Positions 17,665 through 27,129 of a DNA stretch of 51,634 nucleotides are shown here, one piece after another (positions within the stretch are counted from its first letter, which is position 1; every line of letters starts with the position of its first letter). The notes under the pieces are model-generated. The model had not been told where the DNA came from. It did not search any database and saw only the letters and a list, made by a program, of their open reading frames with translations. The position numbers and the translations under genes are program-made. This DNA is from Halochromatium glycolicum. GTDB lineage: Bacteria > Pseudomonadota > Gammaproteobacteria > Chromatiales > Chromatiaceae. Location: positions 1-51,634 of the forward strand of contig NZ_NRSJ01000036.1 in the NCBI RefSeq assembly GCF_016584085.1, read 5' to 3'.

Positions 17665-19728
17665 ATGCAAAACCGAGTTCGAGAGCCTGCGCCCGGACCG
17701 CAGGGTCTAATCCAGCTGGCCAGCATTCTGCTTGCGGCCAGCTTGGTTCCGACGCTGGCGCCTGGTTCAGTGCGGGCACAGACAGCGGAGGCCGACAGCG
17801 ATGCATCGCTGCAAGGCCTGATGACGCTGCTGGAGCAGGAGACCCGGCTGGCTACCAAAAACGGCATGAACGCCGATTTTGTGCCTGGTATGGCCACGAT
17901 CCTGCTCGGTCAGGACCTGATCGCTCGCGGAGTGCGCAACGTCGGCGATGCGTTGGCGCTGGTGCCGGGGATCAGTCAGGGTCTGGAGATGACTGGAGAG
18001 CGCCAGATCCTGAGCCGTGGCGTCGGTTACGGCTATGCCTCCGGTAACATCAAGCTCCTGCTCGATGGGGTGTCGATGAATTCGACCGTCTTTGCGACGG
18101 CCAACCCGGTTCTAAACATCCCGATCGAGCAGGTGGCGCGCATCGAGGTCATCCGGGGGCCGGGCGCGTCGGTACACGGCGAGTATGCCTTTGCTGGTGT
18201 GATCGATGTCATCACGGTCAAGCAGCAGCGAACGCTGCACGGCCAGGCCATGGAGGAGGGCGAGTACGGTGGCGGCGGTGCCTGGTTCTGGCGTGATCCG
18301 GAACGGGACCTGAGCTTCTCGGTCAATGCGCTCGGGCTCGAGGGTGATGGCGGCGTCGCAGTGGCTGAGGACGCGCTCTATGGGGTCGATCTGGCCGAAC
18401 TGTCGCTCGCCCCTGGTTCGTCGAACGAATCTCGCCGCTACCGCGGTCTGTTCGCCGATCTGCGTTGGGGTGATCTGTTCGCGGCGGTTAAGGTGCTCGA
18501 TGACGATTATGGCGACTATTTCGGCATCAATCATTTCCTGCCGCCGGATGACAGTCGCTTGGCATCACGTCAGGGCTATCAGTCGCTGCAGCTCGGTGCC
18601 GATCTTGAGCTTAGTCAACGCCTGAGCACGCGTTTGCGTCTGGAGGCACTGCGCCATCACCGCGACCGCGCTGATCTCTACGTCTCCCCGAAGGATTATT
18701 TCCTGCCCGGTCAGCCGGTCTTCATGAGTCAGGACTATCAGGAGACGCGCTATCGGGCTAGTGCCGATCTGCATTGGCGTCCCAATCCGCGTCACCGCGT
18801 CTTGTTCGGGCTCGAGGGGAGTCATGTCGAGGTCGACGAGGCGACCTGGGACTGGCCGGAGGCCTTCGCGATCGATTTTCCCTGGCTCGACGAGACTCGA
18901 AACCGCCAAATCTTGAGTCTGGTGGCTCAGGACGAGTACCGGTTAAATGATCGAGTGACCCTGACTGGCGCGCTGCGGCTCGACGATTACAGCGATGCGA
19001 GTACCTATCTCAGTCCGCGGCTGGCGGCAGTCTGGCGCATGAACAGCGGGCACATCCTCAAGCTGCAGTATGCCCGCGCGTTCCGGCCGCCGACCTTCTA
19101 CGAGCTGGAATATCCAAGCGAGGGTTCGATCGATGCTGCTGAGATCGCGACCTATGAGCTGGGCTACATCATCCGGAGGCCGTTCTGGAGAGCGCGTCTG
19201 ATCCTGTTTCAGTCCGATCTGACTGAGCCGATCGTCTTCAGCGATGAGGCGAACGGTTATATCAACAATGCCGATGCGCGCTTGCGCGGTGTCGAGCTCG
19301 AATATGAGTATCGGTTTGCCGCGGATTTGCGCGTCGATGCCAATCTGTCCTATGTCGACAGTGTCAATCGCGGCACTGATCGCCGTTTGCCGGGCGGGAC
19401 CGATCTGCTCGGCAACCTGGCGCTATTGTGGCGGCCGGTCGAGCCCTGGACCGCTGCCCTGCAGTTGCGCTACGTCGGAGAGCGCGAGCGCCGAGTCGGG
19501 GACCCGCGCGCGCCAGTGGATGCCTATACGACGGCTGATCTGACCCTGAGCTACGGCAGCGCCTCGCGTCGGGGGCTCTATACCCATCTTGGGGTCAAGA
19601 ACCTCGGCGACGCCGATGTCCGCTATCCTGATCAGGCCGCCTCTCTCGGCGGTGTCGAGTTGCCCTATCTCGATGACTACCCGCGGCCAGGGCGCCGGTG
19701 GTGGCTCTCGGTAGGCTACGCCTTTTGA
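17665..19728 (+). CDS. TonB-dependent outer membrane receptor
   Basis: Outer membrane beta-barrel receptor of about 687 residues. From the ATG at 17665 it has a signal peptide (LIQLASILLAASLVPTLAPG, cleavage near VRAQTA). The plug domain (about 60-190) has NVGDALALVPGI, LLLDGVSMNS and VARIEVIRGPGASVHGEYAF. The barrel ends in an aromatic residue (WWLSVGYAF) as needed for BAM insertion. An upstream in-frame start at 17542 would abut the tRNA and lacks a signal. No obvious TonB box was found. The next gene overlaps it, and the gene set (receptor, YfiR-like protein, GGDEF protein) suggests a signalling rather than purely nutritional role. The ligand is unknown. Confidence 0.88.
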   Translation: MQNRVREPAPGPQGLIQLASILLAASLVPTLAPGSVRAQTAEADSDASLQGLMTLLEQETRLATKNGMNADFVPGMATILLGQDLIARGVRNVGDALALVPGISQGLEMTGERQILSRGVGYGYASGNIKLLLDGVSMNSTVFATANPVLNIPIEQVARIEVIRGPGASVHGEYAFAGVIDVITVKQQRTLHGQAMEEGEYGGGGAWFWRDPERDLSFSVNALGLEGDGGVAVAEDALYGVDLAELSLAPGSSNESRRYRGLFADLRWGDLFAAVKVLDDDYGDYFGINHFLPPDDSRLASRQGYQSLQLGADLELSQRLSTRLRLEALRHHRDRADLYVSPKDYFLPGQPVFMSQDYQETRYRASADLHWRPNPRHRVLFGLEGSHVEVDEATWDWPEAFAIDFPWLDETRNRQILSLVAQDEYRLNDRVTLTGALRLDDYSDASTYLSPRLAAVWRMNSGHILKLQYARAFRPPTFYELEYPSEGSIDAAEIATYELGYIIRRPFWRARLILFQSDLTEPIVFSDEANGYINNADARLRGVELEYEYRFAADLRVDANLSYVDSVNRGTDRRLPGGTDLLGNLALLWRPVEPWTAALQLRYVGERERRVGDPRAPVDAYTTADLTLSYGSASRRGLYTHLGVKNLGDADVRYPDQAASLGGVELPYLDDYPRPGRRWWLSVGYAF

Positions 19729-20315
19729 TCACCGCATTGGTCCGGAAACCCTGCCCACGGCGCTGGGCTGCGGTGCTGGTCTGGGTGCTCGCCATCTCGA
19801 TCTGGGCTCCGTTCAGCTCAGTCGCAGGTCTCTGGCCAGAGGAGCAGCAGCGGCTGCGCGTCGGACTGAAGCTTTTCCCGGCTGTGCTCGGTGCACAGGA
19901 GGAGCTGCGAGCTCGCTGCGGGCCGGACGGCATGCTTAGGGTGCTGGTTGTGCACCGCGGCTCCGATGAGGTGGCACAGCGGGCCGCGCGCAGCTTGAAG
20001 GATCTGGGTGAGGTCGACAAGTTGCCGCTGGCGGTGGGCATCCGATCCTTGGGTGAGCTCGAGTCCTCGTCGGAAGAATCGATCGCGGCGATCTTCGTTG
20101 CCAGCGTCGGCCTCGAGCACAAGCGGCTGCGGCGGTTGTCTGAGCGCCATCGGGTTCTGGCGTTTTCACCATTCGCCGGCGATGTGGCCGGTGGAGCGGT
20201 TGCGGGCATCCACGTTGCTGATCGTATCCTGCCGGCGGTCAATCTCGAGCAGGCGAAGCGGGCTGGGCTGCGTTTCAAGACGTTCTTCCTGCGGGTCGCG
20301 CATCATGGCGAGTGA
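19698..20315 (+). CDS. YfiR/DUF4154-like periplasmic protein
   Basis: About 205 residues with an N-terminal signal or anchor (WAAVLVWVLAISIWAPFSSVAG). The C-terminal pattern GVHVADRILPAVNLEQAK-like then RFKTFFLRVA resembles DUF4154/YfiR proteins, which repress a partner diguanylate cyclase from the periplasm; in Pseudomonas this is YfiR acting on YfiN. One start is GTG 19698, overlapping the receptor gene by 31 bp. A TTG at 19725 overlapping the receptor stop (TTGA) is an equally plausible start and gives a cleaner signal peptide. It overlaps the following GGDEF gene by 11 bp. The family call is moderate, made from motif resemblance only. Confidence 0.65.
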   Translation: MVALGRLRLLITALVRKPCPRRWAAVLVWVLAISIWAPFSSVAGLWPEEQQRLRVGLKLFPAVLGAQEELRARCGPDGMLRVLVVHRGSDEVAQRAARSLKDLGEVDKLPLAVGIRSLGELESSSEESIAAIFVASVGLEHKRLRRLSERHRVLAFSPFAGDVAGGAVAGIHVADRILPAVNLEQAKRAGLRFKTFFLRVAHHGE

Positions 20316-21732
20316 CCCGGGGTTCACTGACGGCCGTGCCTATTCGTTCCGGCTCGAGCGGAATCTCGCGGTGATCTTCGCACTGCTCGCTGCGCTGCTG
20401 TCCGGACTGATGACCGGGTATTGGCTTTGGGTGCTGGAGCCGGCCTTGCGCGACGACGCCGAGAGTCGGGCGCGCGCCCTGGCGCAGGCGCAGGCGCGCG
20501 GTATCGAGCTGCTGCTCGGTCGGGGCCTGCCACCTGATTCGCTCTTGAATGCGCTGAAGACGAGGTTGGACGCGATCTTGTTGCTGCGGGAGAGCGAGAG
20601 CGGGCAGCCGTTGACGAATCGAATTCGGCTCGAGCTGGACCCGGAGACGACGCAGCTGCCGCTGGATGCGCTCCCGCTGGAGCGCGGCCGAGGCGGGTGC
20701 TCCGGCTGCTTTGTGACCGAGGTGCCGTTGTACCACCCGCAGGAATACCGCCTGATGGGCGTGGCCACCTTTCACGCCAATGCCCGCTCACTCGAGGCGC
20801 TCCTAACCGATGTGCGTTCGACGCTGTTCTGGACCGGCGGTGCGATCCTGATCCTGATTGCGATGGCCTGGGTCGGCGTGATCTGGCTGCTGCGCCGGCT
20901 GAGCGAAAGCGAGAGCAACCTGAGCGCTGTGCTCGATGTGGCCCCCTTCCCGATCCTGCTGCTGGAGGCGCAGGCACCAAAGATTCGACGCGCGAATCGT
21001 GCCGCTGTGCGCTATCTGGACCTGGCCGCGGATGGGGCTGGACGGCTCGGGAGTCGGGTTTGGGAGGCGCTGCTGAATGACGGCTTGCCTTCTGGCGAGG
21101 ATGAGCAGCGCGAGGTCCAGCTCGAAATGGCTGATGGCCAATCGAGCTGGGCCATGGTGTCGGTGGCGCCGGTCAATTTTTCGGGTGCGACCCATCCATT
21201 GATCTCGCTGGTGGACGTCTCCGAGCTCAAGCTGATCCAGCAGCGTCTGCACCAAGCAGCCAATACCGATGGGCTGACGAAGAGCTACAACCGCCGCTAT
21301 CTGTTCGCGCGGCTCGCCGAGGAGATCGAGCGTGCGGATCGCGAGGGCTCGACCCTTTCGGTGATCTTGTTCGATCTCGACCACTTCAAATCGATCAACG
21401 ACACCTTTGGCCATGCGGTTGGCGACATGGTGCTTGAGAGGTCAGCCGCGATCATGCGCCAACGCATCAGGGGAACTGATGTCTGCGGCCGCTACGGTGG
21501 TGAGGAGTTTCTAGTGATCCTGCCGTCGGCGAGCAAGGCGACCGCGTTGGAGCTCGCTGAGCGCATCCGTGCCGGTATCAAGGCCGAGCCCTGGCCGCAG
21601 CCGGGATTGCAGGTATCCATCAGCGGCGGCGTAGCCGAGCACACCGGCGCTGAGCTCGATCATCTGCTCGAGGCCGCCGATCGCAACCTCTATCGAGCGA
21701 AGAACACGGGCCGGGATCGGATTGTTGTCTGA
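20305..21732 (+). CDS. Membrane diguanylate cyclase (GGDEF)
   Basis: Makes c-di-GMP from two GTP. It has 475 residues: TM1 at about 17-40 (LAVIFALLAALLSGLMTGYW), a periplasmic sensor of about 130 residues with a CSGC pair, TM2 at about 173-195, a PAS-like domain (about 210-310) and a C-terminal GGDEF domain. The active-site motif GGEEF is at 398-402 and an RxxD inhibitory site (RGTD, 389-392) is five residues before it, so it is predicted active and product-inhibited. The ATG at 20305 lies inside the end of the YfiR-like gene. The layout fits periplasmic control by that protein (inference). Confidence 0.9.
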   Translation: MASDPGFTDGRAYSFRLERNLAVIFALLAALLSGLMTGYWLWVLEPALRDDAESRARALAQAQARGIELLLGRGLPPDSLLNALKTRLDAILLLRESESGQPLTNRIRLELDPETTQLPLDALPLERGRGGCSGCFVTEVPLYHPQEYRLMGVATFHANARSLEALLTDVRSTLFWTGGAILILIAMAWVGVIWLLRRLSESESNLSAVLDVAPFPILLLEAQAPKIRRANRAAVRYLDLAADGAGRLGSRVWEALLNDGLPSGEDEQREVQLEMADGQSSWAMVSVAPVNFSGATHPLISLVDVSELKLIQQRLHQAANTDGLTKSYNRRYLFARLAEEIERADREGSTLSVILFDLDHFKSINDTFGHAVGDMVLERSAAIMRQRIRGTDVCGRYGGEEFLVILPSASKATALELAERIRAGIKAEPWPQPGLQVSISGGVAEHTGAELDHLLEAADRNLYRAKNTGRDRIVV

Positions 21733-22044
21733 ACTGCAACGATTGCCCTGCGATTGTGGTCCTTTAACCTGAAGGTGCATCGCGCGGTTGTCTTGGATGC
21801 CCGATCAAAATGGTCGCTAAGATAGTCTAAGCTACTGATTTAAATGGCCTTTTTGGTTGTTTGGCTAAGGCTTTCTTGGCGCTTTCAGGGGTGGCCGCAT
21901 CGGCTCCGGTCGTTCGGCGAGGCTGGCGTCTTGTCGAACCGGGTTGCTGAGTCGCCATGCCGGGCCTGAGCGCCACCGATGAGCCTGTTTTCTTCGCGAT
22001 TCGCCCCATCTTGGTGTGATGATCGACCAGAGGAATCCGCTTTG
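21733..22044. other. Intergenic region before the RND efflux operon
   Basis: This 312-bp stretch contains a locally AT-rich segment around 21810-21860 and no recognisable gene, terminator or repeat. It probably holds the efflux operon promoter. No regulator gene lies beside it. Confidence 0.45.
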
Positions 22045-23145
22045 ATGTTGAGGATCGCAGCACCGTTGCTCGTGCTGGGCCTGGCGGCTCAGATCGTCGT
22101 GGCTCAGCCTTCCGCGCCCGTCGGCGTCATCGCGAGCATTGCCGAGCTCGAGCCGGTGGCCGATCGTGTCGAAGCACTCGGCACGCTGCGGGCGAATGAG
22201 TCGGTGACCATCACCGCGAACGTCACCGAGACGGTCTCGGTGATCCACTTCGACGATGGCCAACGCGTTCAGGCGGGTGACCTACTGGTCGAGATGACCA
22301 GCGTCGAGGAGCACGCTCGGCTCGAGGAGGCGCAGGCTCGCCTGGCCGAGGCCGAGCAGCAGTATCGGCGCGTCAAGTCATTGGCGGCCGCCGGGTCGGC
22401 CTCGGCCTCGCTGCTCGACGAGCGCCGGCGTGATCTGCGCACGGCCGAGGCGACATTGACTGCGATCGAATCGCAGCTGGCCGACCGGCTGGTCAAGGCG
22501 CCGTTCGAGGGGGTCGTCGGACTGCGCGACATCAGCCTCGGTGCCCTGGTCGAGCCCGGCGACGTGATCACGACGCTCGATGACGACAGTGTGATGAAGC
22601 TCGACTTCGCGGTGCCGAGCCTGTATCTGCCGTCGCTGGCGCCGGGCGTCGCTATCGAGGCGCGCGCGGCGGCGCTCGGCGATCGGCTATTCGATGGCGC
22701 GGTCGCGAGCATCGACAGCCGCATCGATCCGGTCACGCGCACGGTGCAGGTGCGTGCCAGGCTCCCGAATCCGGAGCGAACGCTGCGCCCTGGGCTGCTG
22801 ATGCGGGTCGAGCTGCTGCGCAACCCGCGCGAGGCGCTGATGATCCCGGAGGCGGCGGTCATGCAGCGTGGCGACCAGCATTCGGTGATGCGCGTTGCCG
22901 AGGGTGAGGGTGATGAGCGGCTCGCCGAGCAGCGCCCGATCGAGGTCGGGCTGCGCCGGCCGGGCGAGGTCGAGGTGACCGCGGGCCTGAGCGCCGGCGA
23001 TCTGGTCATCACCCACGGCGCGGATAAGGCGCGGCCCGGTCAGCCGGTCCAGGTGATGGCGATCGATGATGGCGAACGGGCGCTCGATGAGCTGCTCGCG
23101 CAGCCATCCGGCGAGGACGCGGGTGAGGCGGGGCGCACGCCATGA
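22045..23145 (+). CDS. RND efflux periplasmic adaptor subunit (membrane fusion protein)
   Basis: Periplasmic adaptor linking an RND pump to an outer membrane channel. From ATG 22045 (AGAGGA about 10 bp upstream) it has 366 residues with a signal peptide (MLRIAAPLLVLGLAAQIVVA). The usual order follows: lipoyl half (ALGTLRANESVTITANVTET), a short alpha-hairpin (about 95-150), second lipoyl half (VKAPFEGVVGLRDI), beta-barrel and membrane-proximal domain. There is no lipobox. The end overlaps the pump gene by 4 bp (ATGA). No outer membrane channel gene is adjacent, so a shared TolC-like protein is likely. Confidence 0.9.
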   Translation: MLRIAAPLLVLGLAAQIVVAQPSAPVGVIASIAELEPVADRVEALGTLRANESVTITANVTETVSVIHFDDGQRVQAGDLLVEMTSVEEHARLEEAQARLAEAEQQYRRVKSLAAAGSASASLLDERRRDLRTAEATLTAIESQLADRLVKAPFEGVVGLRDISLGALVEPGDVITTLDDDSVMKLDFAVPSLYLPSLAPGVAIEARAAALGDRLFDGAVASIDSRIDPVTRTVQVRARLPNPERTLRPGLLMRVELLRNPREALMIPEAAVMQRGDQHSVMRVAEGEGDERLAEQRPIEVGLRRPGEVEVTAGLSAGDLVITHGADKARPGQPVQVMAIDDGERALDELLAQPSGEDAGEAGRTP

Positions 23146-26100
23146 TCCTGTCCGATCTGGCCGTCAAACGGCCGGTGTTCGCTGCGGTGCTGTCGCTATT
23201 GCTGGTCGCGTTCGGGCTGGTCGCCTTCGATCGGCTGCCGTTGCGTGAGTATCCCGATATCGATCCGCCGGTGGTCTCGGTCCAAACCGTCTATCCCGGT
23301 GCGGCGGCCAGCGTGGTCGAGACCCGGATCACCCAGCTGATCGAGGACCGGATCGCCGGCGTCGAGGGCATCGAGCGCATCGAGTCGAGCTCCGAGGACG
23401 GCGAGTCGCGGATCACGATCGAGTTCGGGATCGGCCGCGATATCGATGGCGCGGCCAACGATGTCCGCGATCGCGTCTCGGGCATCCTCGATCAGCTCCC
23501 GGTCGAGGCCGAGCCGCCCGACATCCAGAAGGTCGATAGCAGCGACGACGTGATCATGTGGCTGAACCTGGCCAGCGAGCGGATGTCGGTGCCGGCGCTG
23601 ACCGACTATGCCCAGCGTTATCTGGTCGATCGCTTCTCGGTCCTCGACGGCGTTGCGCGGGTGCGGGTCGGCGGCAGCCAGACCTATGCGATGCGCATCT
23701 GGATCGACCGCAATGCGCTCGCCGCGCGCGGGCTGACCGTCTCCGATGTCGAGCAGGCCTTGCGCGCCGAGAACGTCGAGCTGCCGGCCGGCGGGGTCGA
23801 GTCGCTCGACCGGCAGTTCAGCGTGCGCACCGAGCGCGCGTTCCGGACCGCCGACGACTTCGCCCGGCTGGTGATCGCGCGCGGCTCGGACGGCTATCTG
23901 GTCCGGCTTGGCGATGTCGCCCGCGTCGAGCGCGGCACCGAGGAGGATCGCACCTTCTTCCGCGGCAACGGCACACCGATGGTGGGCCTGGGGATCATCA
24001 AGCAGTCGACGGCCAATACCATTACGGTGGCCGACGCGGCCAAAGCCGAGATGGCGCGGCTGAACCCGACCCTGCCCGAGGGGATGCGGATCTTCCAGAG
24101 CTACGACACCTCGGTGTTCGTCAAGGATGCGATCCTCGAGGTCTATAAGACGCTCGGCATCGCGATCGCGCTGGTGGTGCTGGTGATCTTTCTGTTCCTC
24201 GGCTCGGCACGGGCGATGCTGGTGCCGGCGGTGACGGTGCCGGTGTCGCTGATCGCGACCTTCAGCGTGCTGCTGGTACTCGGCTTCTCGATCAACATCC
24301 TGACCCTGCTGGCGCTGGTACTGGCGATCGGGCTGGTGGTCGACGACGCCATCGTCGTGCTCGAGAACATCCACCGTCGGATGGAGCAGTACGGCGAGAC
24401 GCGGCTGGTCGCGGCCTACCGCGGCACCCGCCAGGTCGGCTTCGCGGTGGTGGCGACGACCATCGTGCTGGTCGCAGTCTTCGTGCCGATCGCGTTCCTG
24501 CAGGGCGACATCGGGCGGCTGTTCACCGAGTTCGCGTTGACGATGGCCGCCGCGGTCGGCTTCTCGACCTTCGTCGCCTTGACCCTGTCATCGATGCTGG
24601 CCTCGAAGCTGCTGCCTGAGGGCCATCGCCGCGCACGCCTGACGGTCGGGGTCGACTGGGCCTTCGATCGGCTGCGCGGCGGCTACGGCGTTTTGCTGCG
24701 GTTCTTCCTGCGCCAGCGCTGGCTGGTGCTGCTGATGCTGCTGGCTACGCTGGCCGGCGCCTGGTGGCTGCTGCAGCAGCTGCCGCAGGAGTATGCGCCG
24801 AGCGAGGACCGCGGCGCCTTCTTCGTGCTCGTGAACGGCCCCGAAGGCGCGTCCTATGCCTACATGGAGGAGTACATGGACGAGATCGAGCGCCGCCTGC
24901 TGCCTTACGCTGAATCGGGCGAAGCGATCCGGGTGCTGGTGCGTGCCCCGCGCAGCTTCGGCAACACCGAGGTCTTCAACAGCGGCATCGTGATCATGGT
25001 GATGGCGCCGTTCGGCGAGCGCCGGCAGACCCAGCTGGTGATGGACGAGATCCGGGCCAAGCTCGCCGACCTGCCTGGGGTGCGCGCCTTCCCGGTGATG
25101 CGTCAAGGGTTCGGCGGGCGTATCGCCAAGCCGGTGCAGTTCGTGATCGGCGGCGGCACCTATGAGGAGCTGGCCGCCTGGCGCGATATCCTGCTCGCCG
25201 AGATCGAGCGGGACAATCCGGGCCTGCAAGGGATCGATTGGGACTACAAGGAGACCAAGCCGCAGCTGCGGATACGGATCGACTACGACCGCGCCGCCGA
25301 TCTCGGTGTCAGCGTCGAGACCATCGGCCGGACACTGGAGACCATGCTCGGCTCGCGCCGGGTGACGACCTACCTCGATGCCGGCGAGGAGTACGACGTC
25401 ATCGTCGAGGGCGAGCGCGATGCGCAGCGCACGCCGGCGAGCCTGAGCAACCTCTATGTGCGCTCGGCGAGCAGCGGCGAGCTGATCCCGCTCGGGAACC
25501 TGGTCCGGGTCGAGGAGACCGCCGAGTCGAAGAGTCTGAACCGCTACAACCGGGTGCGCGCGATCACGCTGGAGGCGAACCTGGCCGACGATCTGGCGCT
25601 CGGCGATGCGCTCGCCTATCTGAACCGGCTGGCCGATGAGCAGCTGCCCGAGCAGGCGGTCATCGACTACAAGGGCCAGTCCGCCGACTTCCAGGAGGCC
25701 GGGCAGGGCATCCTGTTCGTATTCCTGCTCGGGGTCGCGGTGGTCTACCTGGTGCTCGCGGCCCAGTTCGAGAGCTGGGTCCATCCGTTGGTGATCATGC
25801 TGACGGTGCCGTTGGCGATGGCCGGGGCCTTGCTCGGGCTCTGGCTGACCGGGCAGAGCTTGAACATCTACAGCCAGATCGGGCTGATCATGCTGGTTGG
25901 GTTGTCGGCCAAGAACGGCATCCTGATCGTCGAGTTCGCGAATCAGTTGCGCGATCAGGGCAAGGCGTTTGGCGACGCGCTGCTCGAGGCCGCCGATGTG
26001 CGGCTGCGTCCGATCGTGATGACCGGGATCACGACCGCGGCGGGGTCGCTCCCGCTGCTACTGAGCAGCGGCGCCGGCGCCGAGACCCGCATGGTGATCG

Positions 26101-26273
26101 GCACCGTGATCCTGTTCGGCGTGCTCGCGGCGACGCTGTTCACGCTGTTCGTGGTGCCGGTCGCCTATGCGACCCTGGCGCGCGGCACCCAGTCACCGGG
26201 TGCGGTCGCGCAGCGATTGGCGCGGGAGGAGGGATCAGCACCGACGACAGCGGCGCCTGCAGGGCCTACTTGA
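23142..26273 (+). CDS. RND efflux transporter permease (HAE1/AcrB-like)
   Basis: Proton-driven inner membrane exporter of 1043 residues, the standard length, with 12 helices and two large periplasmic loops. The TM4 proton-relay aspartates are at about 401-402 (GLVVDDAIVVLENIHR). Other conserved segments are VKRPVFA at the N-terminus, GYWLD-equivalent loops, and LVMLTVPLAM-like and GLSAKNGILIVEF segments in the second half. The substrate cannot be assigned; the group resembles multidrug pumps (MexF/VexF-like). It forms an operon with the adaptor gene, and its 3' end overlaps the convergent rpmG by 8 bp. Confidence 0.93.
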   Translation: MILSDLAVKRPVFAAVLSLLLVAFGLVAFDRLPLREYPDIDPPVVSVQTVYPGAAASVVETRITQLIEDRIAGVEGIERIESSSEDGESRITIEFGIGRDIDGAANDVRDRVSGILDQLPVEAEPPDIQKVDSSDDVIMWLNLASERMSVPALTDYAQRYLVDRFSVLDGVARVRVGGSQTYAMRIWIDRNALAARGLTVSDVEQALRAENVELPAGGVESLDRQFSVRTERAFRTADDFARLVIARGSDGYLVRLGDVARVERGTEEDRTFFRGNGTPMVGLGIIKQSTANTITVADAAKAEMARLNPTLPEGMRIFQSYDTSVFVKDAILEVYKTLGIAIALVVLVIFLFLGSARAMLVPAVTVPVSLIATFSVLLVLGFSINILTLLALVLAIGLVVDDAIVVLENIHRRMEQYGETRLVAAYRGTRQVGFAVVATTIVLVAVFVPIAFLQGDIGRLFTEFALTMAAAVGFSTFVALTLSSMLASKLLPEGHRRARLTVGVDWAFDRLRGGYGVLLRFFLRQRWLVLLMLLATLAGAWWLLQQLPQEYAPSEDRGAFFVLVNGPEGASYAYMEEYMDEIERRLLPYAESGEAIRVLVRAPRSFGNTEVFNSGIVIMVMAPFGERRQTQLVMDEIRAKLADLPGVRAFPVMRQGFGGRIAKPVQFVIGGGTYEELAAWRDILLAEIERDNPGLQGIDWDYKETKPQLRIRIDYDRAADLGVSVETIGRTLETMLGSRRVTTYLDAGEEYDVIVEGERDAQRTPASLSNLYVRSASSGELIPLGNLVRVEETAESKSLNRYNRVRAITLEANLADDLALGDALAYLNRLADEQLPEQAVIDYKGQSADFQEAGQGILFVFLLGVAVVYLVLAAQFESWVHPLVIMLTVPLAMAGALLGLWLTGQSLNIYSQIGLIMLVGLSAKNGILIVEFANQLRDQGKAFGDALLEAADVRLRPIVMTGITTAAGSLPLLLSSGAGAETRMVIGTVILFGVLAATLFTLFVVPVAYATLARGTQSPGAVAQRLAREEGSAPTTAAPAGPT

Positions 26274-26433
26274 TCTTGCCTTCCTTGTACATGACGTGTT
26301 GACGCACGACCGGATCGAACTTCTTGATCTCCATCTTGCCGGGCTGATTCCGCTTGTTCTTGGTCGTGGTGTAGAAGTGCCCGGTGCCGGCGCTGGAATT
26401 CAGGCGGATCTTTTCTCGTGCGGCCTTGGCCAT
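26266..26433 (-). CDS. rpmG: Large ribosomal subunit protein bL33
   Basis: The 55-residue protein begins MAKAAREKIRLNSSAGTGHF and contains YTTTKNKRNQPGKMEIKKFD, diagnostic of bL33. It has no cysteines, so it is the zinc-free (C-minus) type. It lies 34 bp downstream of rpmB on the same strand, the usual rpmB-rpmG operon. The stop codon overlaps the end of the convergent RND pump gene. Confidence 0.95.
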   Translation of the reverse strand: MAKAAREKIRLNSSAGTGHFYTTTKNKRNQPGKMEIKKFDPVVRQHVMYKEGKIK

Positions 26434-26467
26434 GGTTGCTCGCTCCTAAGTGAATTCGGATCGTTGC

Positions 26468-26704
26468 TCAGACACGCTCGCCGCGTGCACGCAGGTCCGA
26501 GAGGACGGCGTCGATGCCGAGCTTGTCGATGATGCGCATGCCCTTGGTCGAGACGCGCAGGCGCACCCAGCGGTTCTCGCTCTCGACCCAGAAGCGATGA
26601 TAGTGCAGGTTCGGCAGGAACCGCCGCTTGGTCTTGTTGTGGGCGTGAGAGACGTTGAATCCGGTCAGCGGCCGTTTGCCGGTGACCTGGCAGATCTTGG
26701 ACAT
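26468..26704 (-). CDS. rpmB: Large ribosomal subunit protein bL28
   Basis: Encodes 78 residues from ATG 26704 (MSKICQVTGKRPLTGFNVSH), matching bL28 in length and sequence through NRWVRLRVSTKGMRIIDK. An in-frame ATG at 26719 would add five residues not found in the family. It forms an operon with rpmG. Upstream lies a 157-bp palindromic element and then radC, the usual neighbour. Confidence 0.96.
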   Translation of the reverse strand: MSKICQVTGKRPLTGFNVSHAHNKTKRRFLPNLHYHRFWVESENRWVRLRVSTKGMRIIDKLGIDAVLSDLRARGERV

Positions 26705-27129
26705 GATGCAGGGCTCCAAAGCGGATGATCACTGCGGCGATGGGGCGGACGGCTCCGGACAGGGGTGGCCGGCCGCGGCCGCGACGAGCGCTGCCGATGC
26801 GACATGATCAGGCGCTCGACGAACGCGGTGTACTTAAGGCGATTTCTGTCAAAGCTCATACCGCCTTGCTGGTCTTTTCGCTCGCCTTCTTCGTCGCGCC
26901 GCCGGTCACATAGCCCGGCTATGCTCCCGGCGACGCTCCTCGAAGGCAAACGAAAATCCTGCGCAATTCGGTACGAGCTTTTCCGGCAATCGCCTAAGCC
27001 GATAAAAGCTATCTAAAAATGATGCCCGAGTCAAGATCGCGTGCGGGCTGGCGCAGACGGGTCTTCAGCATCACGCGCAGTCAGATCCTGATTTGCCTGA
27101 CTCGACATGCCTGAAGACGATCTGACTGG
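26705..27129. other. Region between rpmB and radC holding a 157-bp element
   Basis: This 425-bp stretch contains repeat element copy A (26838-26994). The 130 bp between that copy and rpmB must hold any rpmB-specific promoter. Otherwise I see no gene here; open frames across the element are the same in other copies and are repeat-derived. Confidence 0.6.
26838..26994 (+). mobile_element. 157-bp palindromic element, copy A
   Basis: Full copy running from GGCGATTTCTGTC to CGGCAATCGCC, flanked on both sides by TAA (26835-26837 and 26995-26997). The centre is CATAGCCCGGCTATG at 26909-26923, exactly mid-element. The outer 30 bp of each end are inverted repeats with mismatches (shared words GGCGATT, AAAGCTC and TACCG). 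It encodes nothing credible. The structure matches a MITE or large palindromic repeat; no source transposase is in the window. Confidence 0.85.

Noticed and set aside
17000..17806. Minus-strand reading frames across the tRNA, with a peptide containing VGFEPTDG
   Set aside because: This is the antisense translation of a tRNA-Ser gene, a well-known false protein. The region is explained by the tRNA.
21827..22063. A 78-codon basic minus-strand frame upstream of the efflux operon
   Set aside because: No ribosome binding site, no recognised domain, and it overlaps the adaptor start region.
23196..25784. Two long minus-strand frames under the RND pump gene
   Set aside because: His/Asp/Arg-rich shadow frames; the plus-strand pump explains the region.
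26665..27016. Similar short proteins seen at each 157-bp element (for example with FLSKLIPPCWSFRSP)
   Set aside because: The peptide recurs only because the repeat recurs; it joins to unrelated flanking codons at each copy and lacks translation signals.
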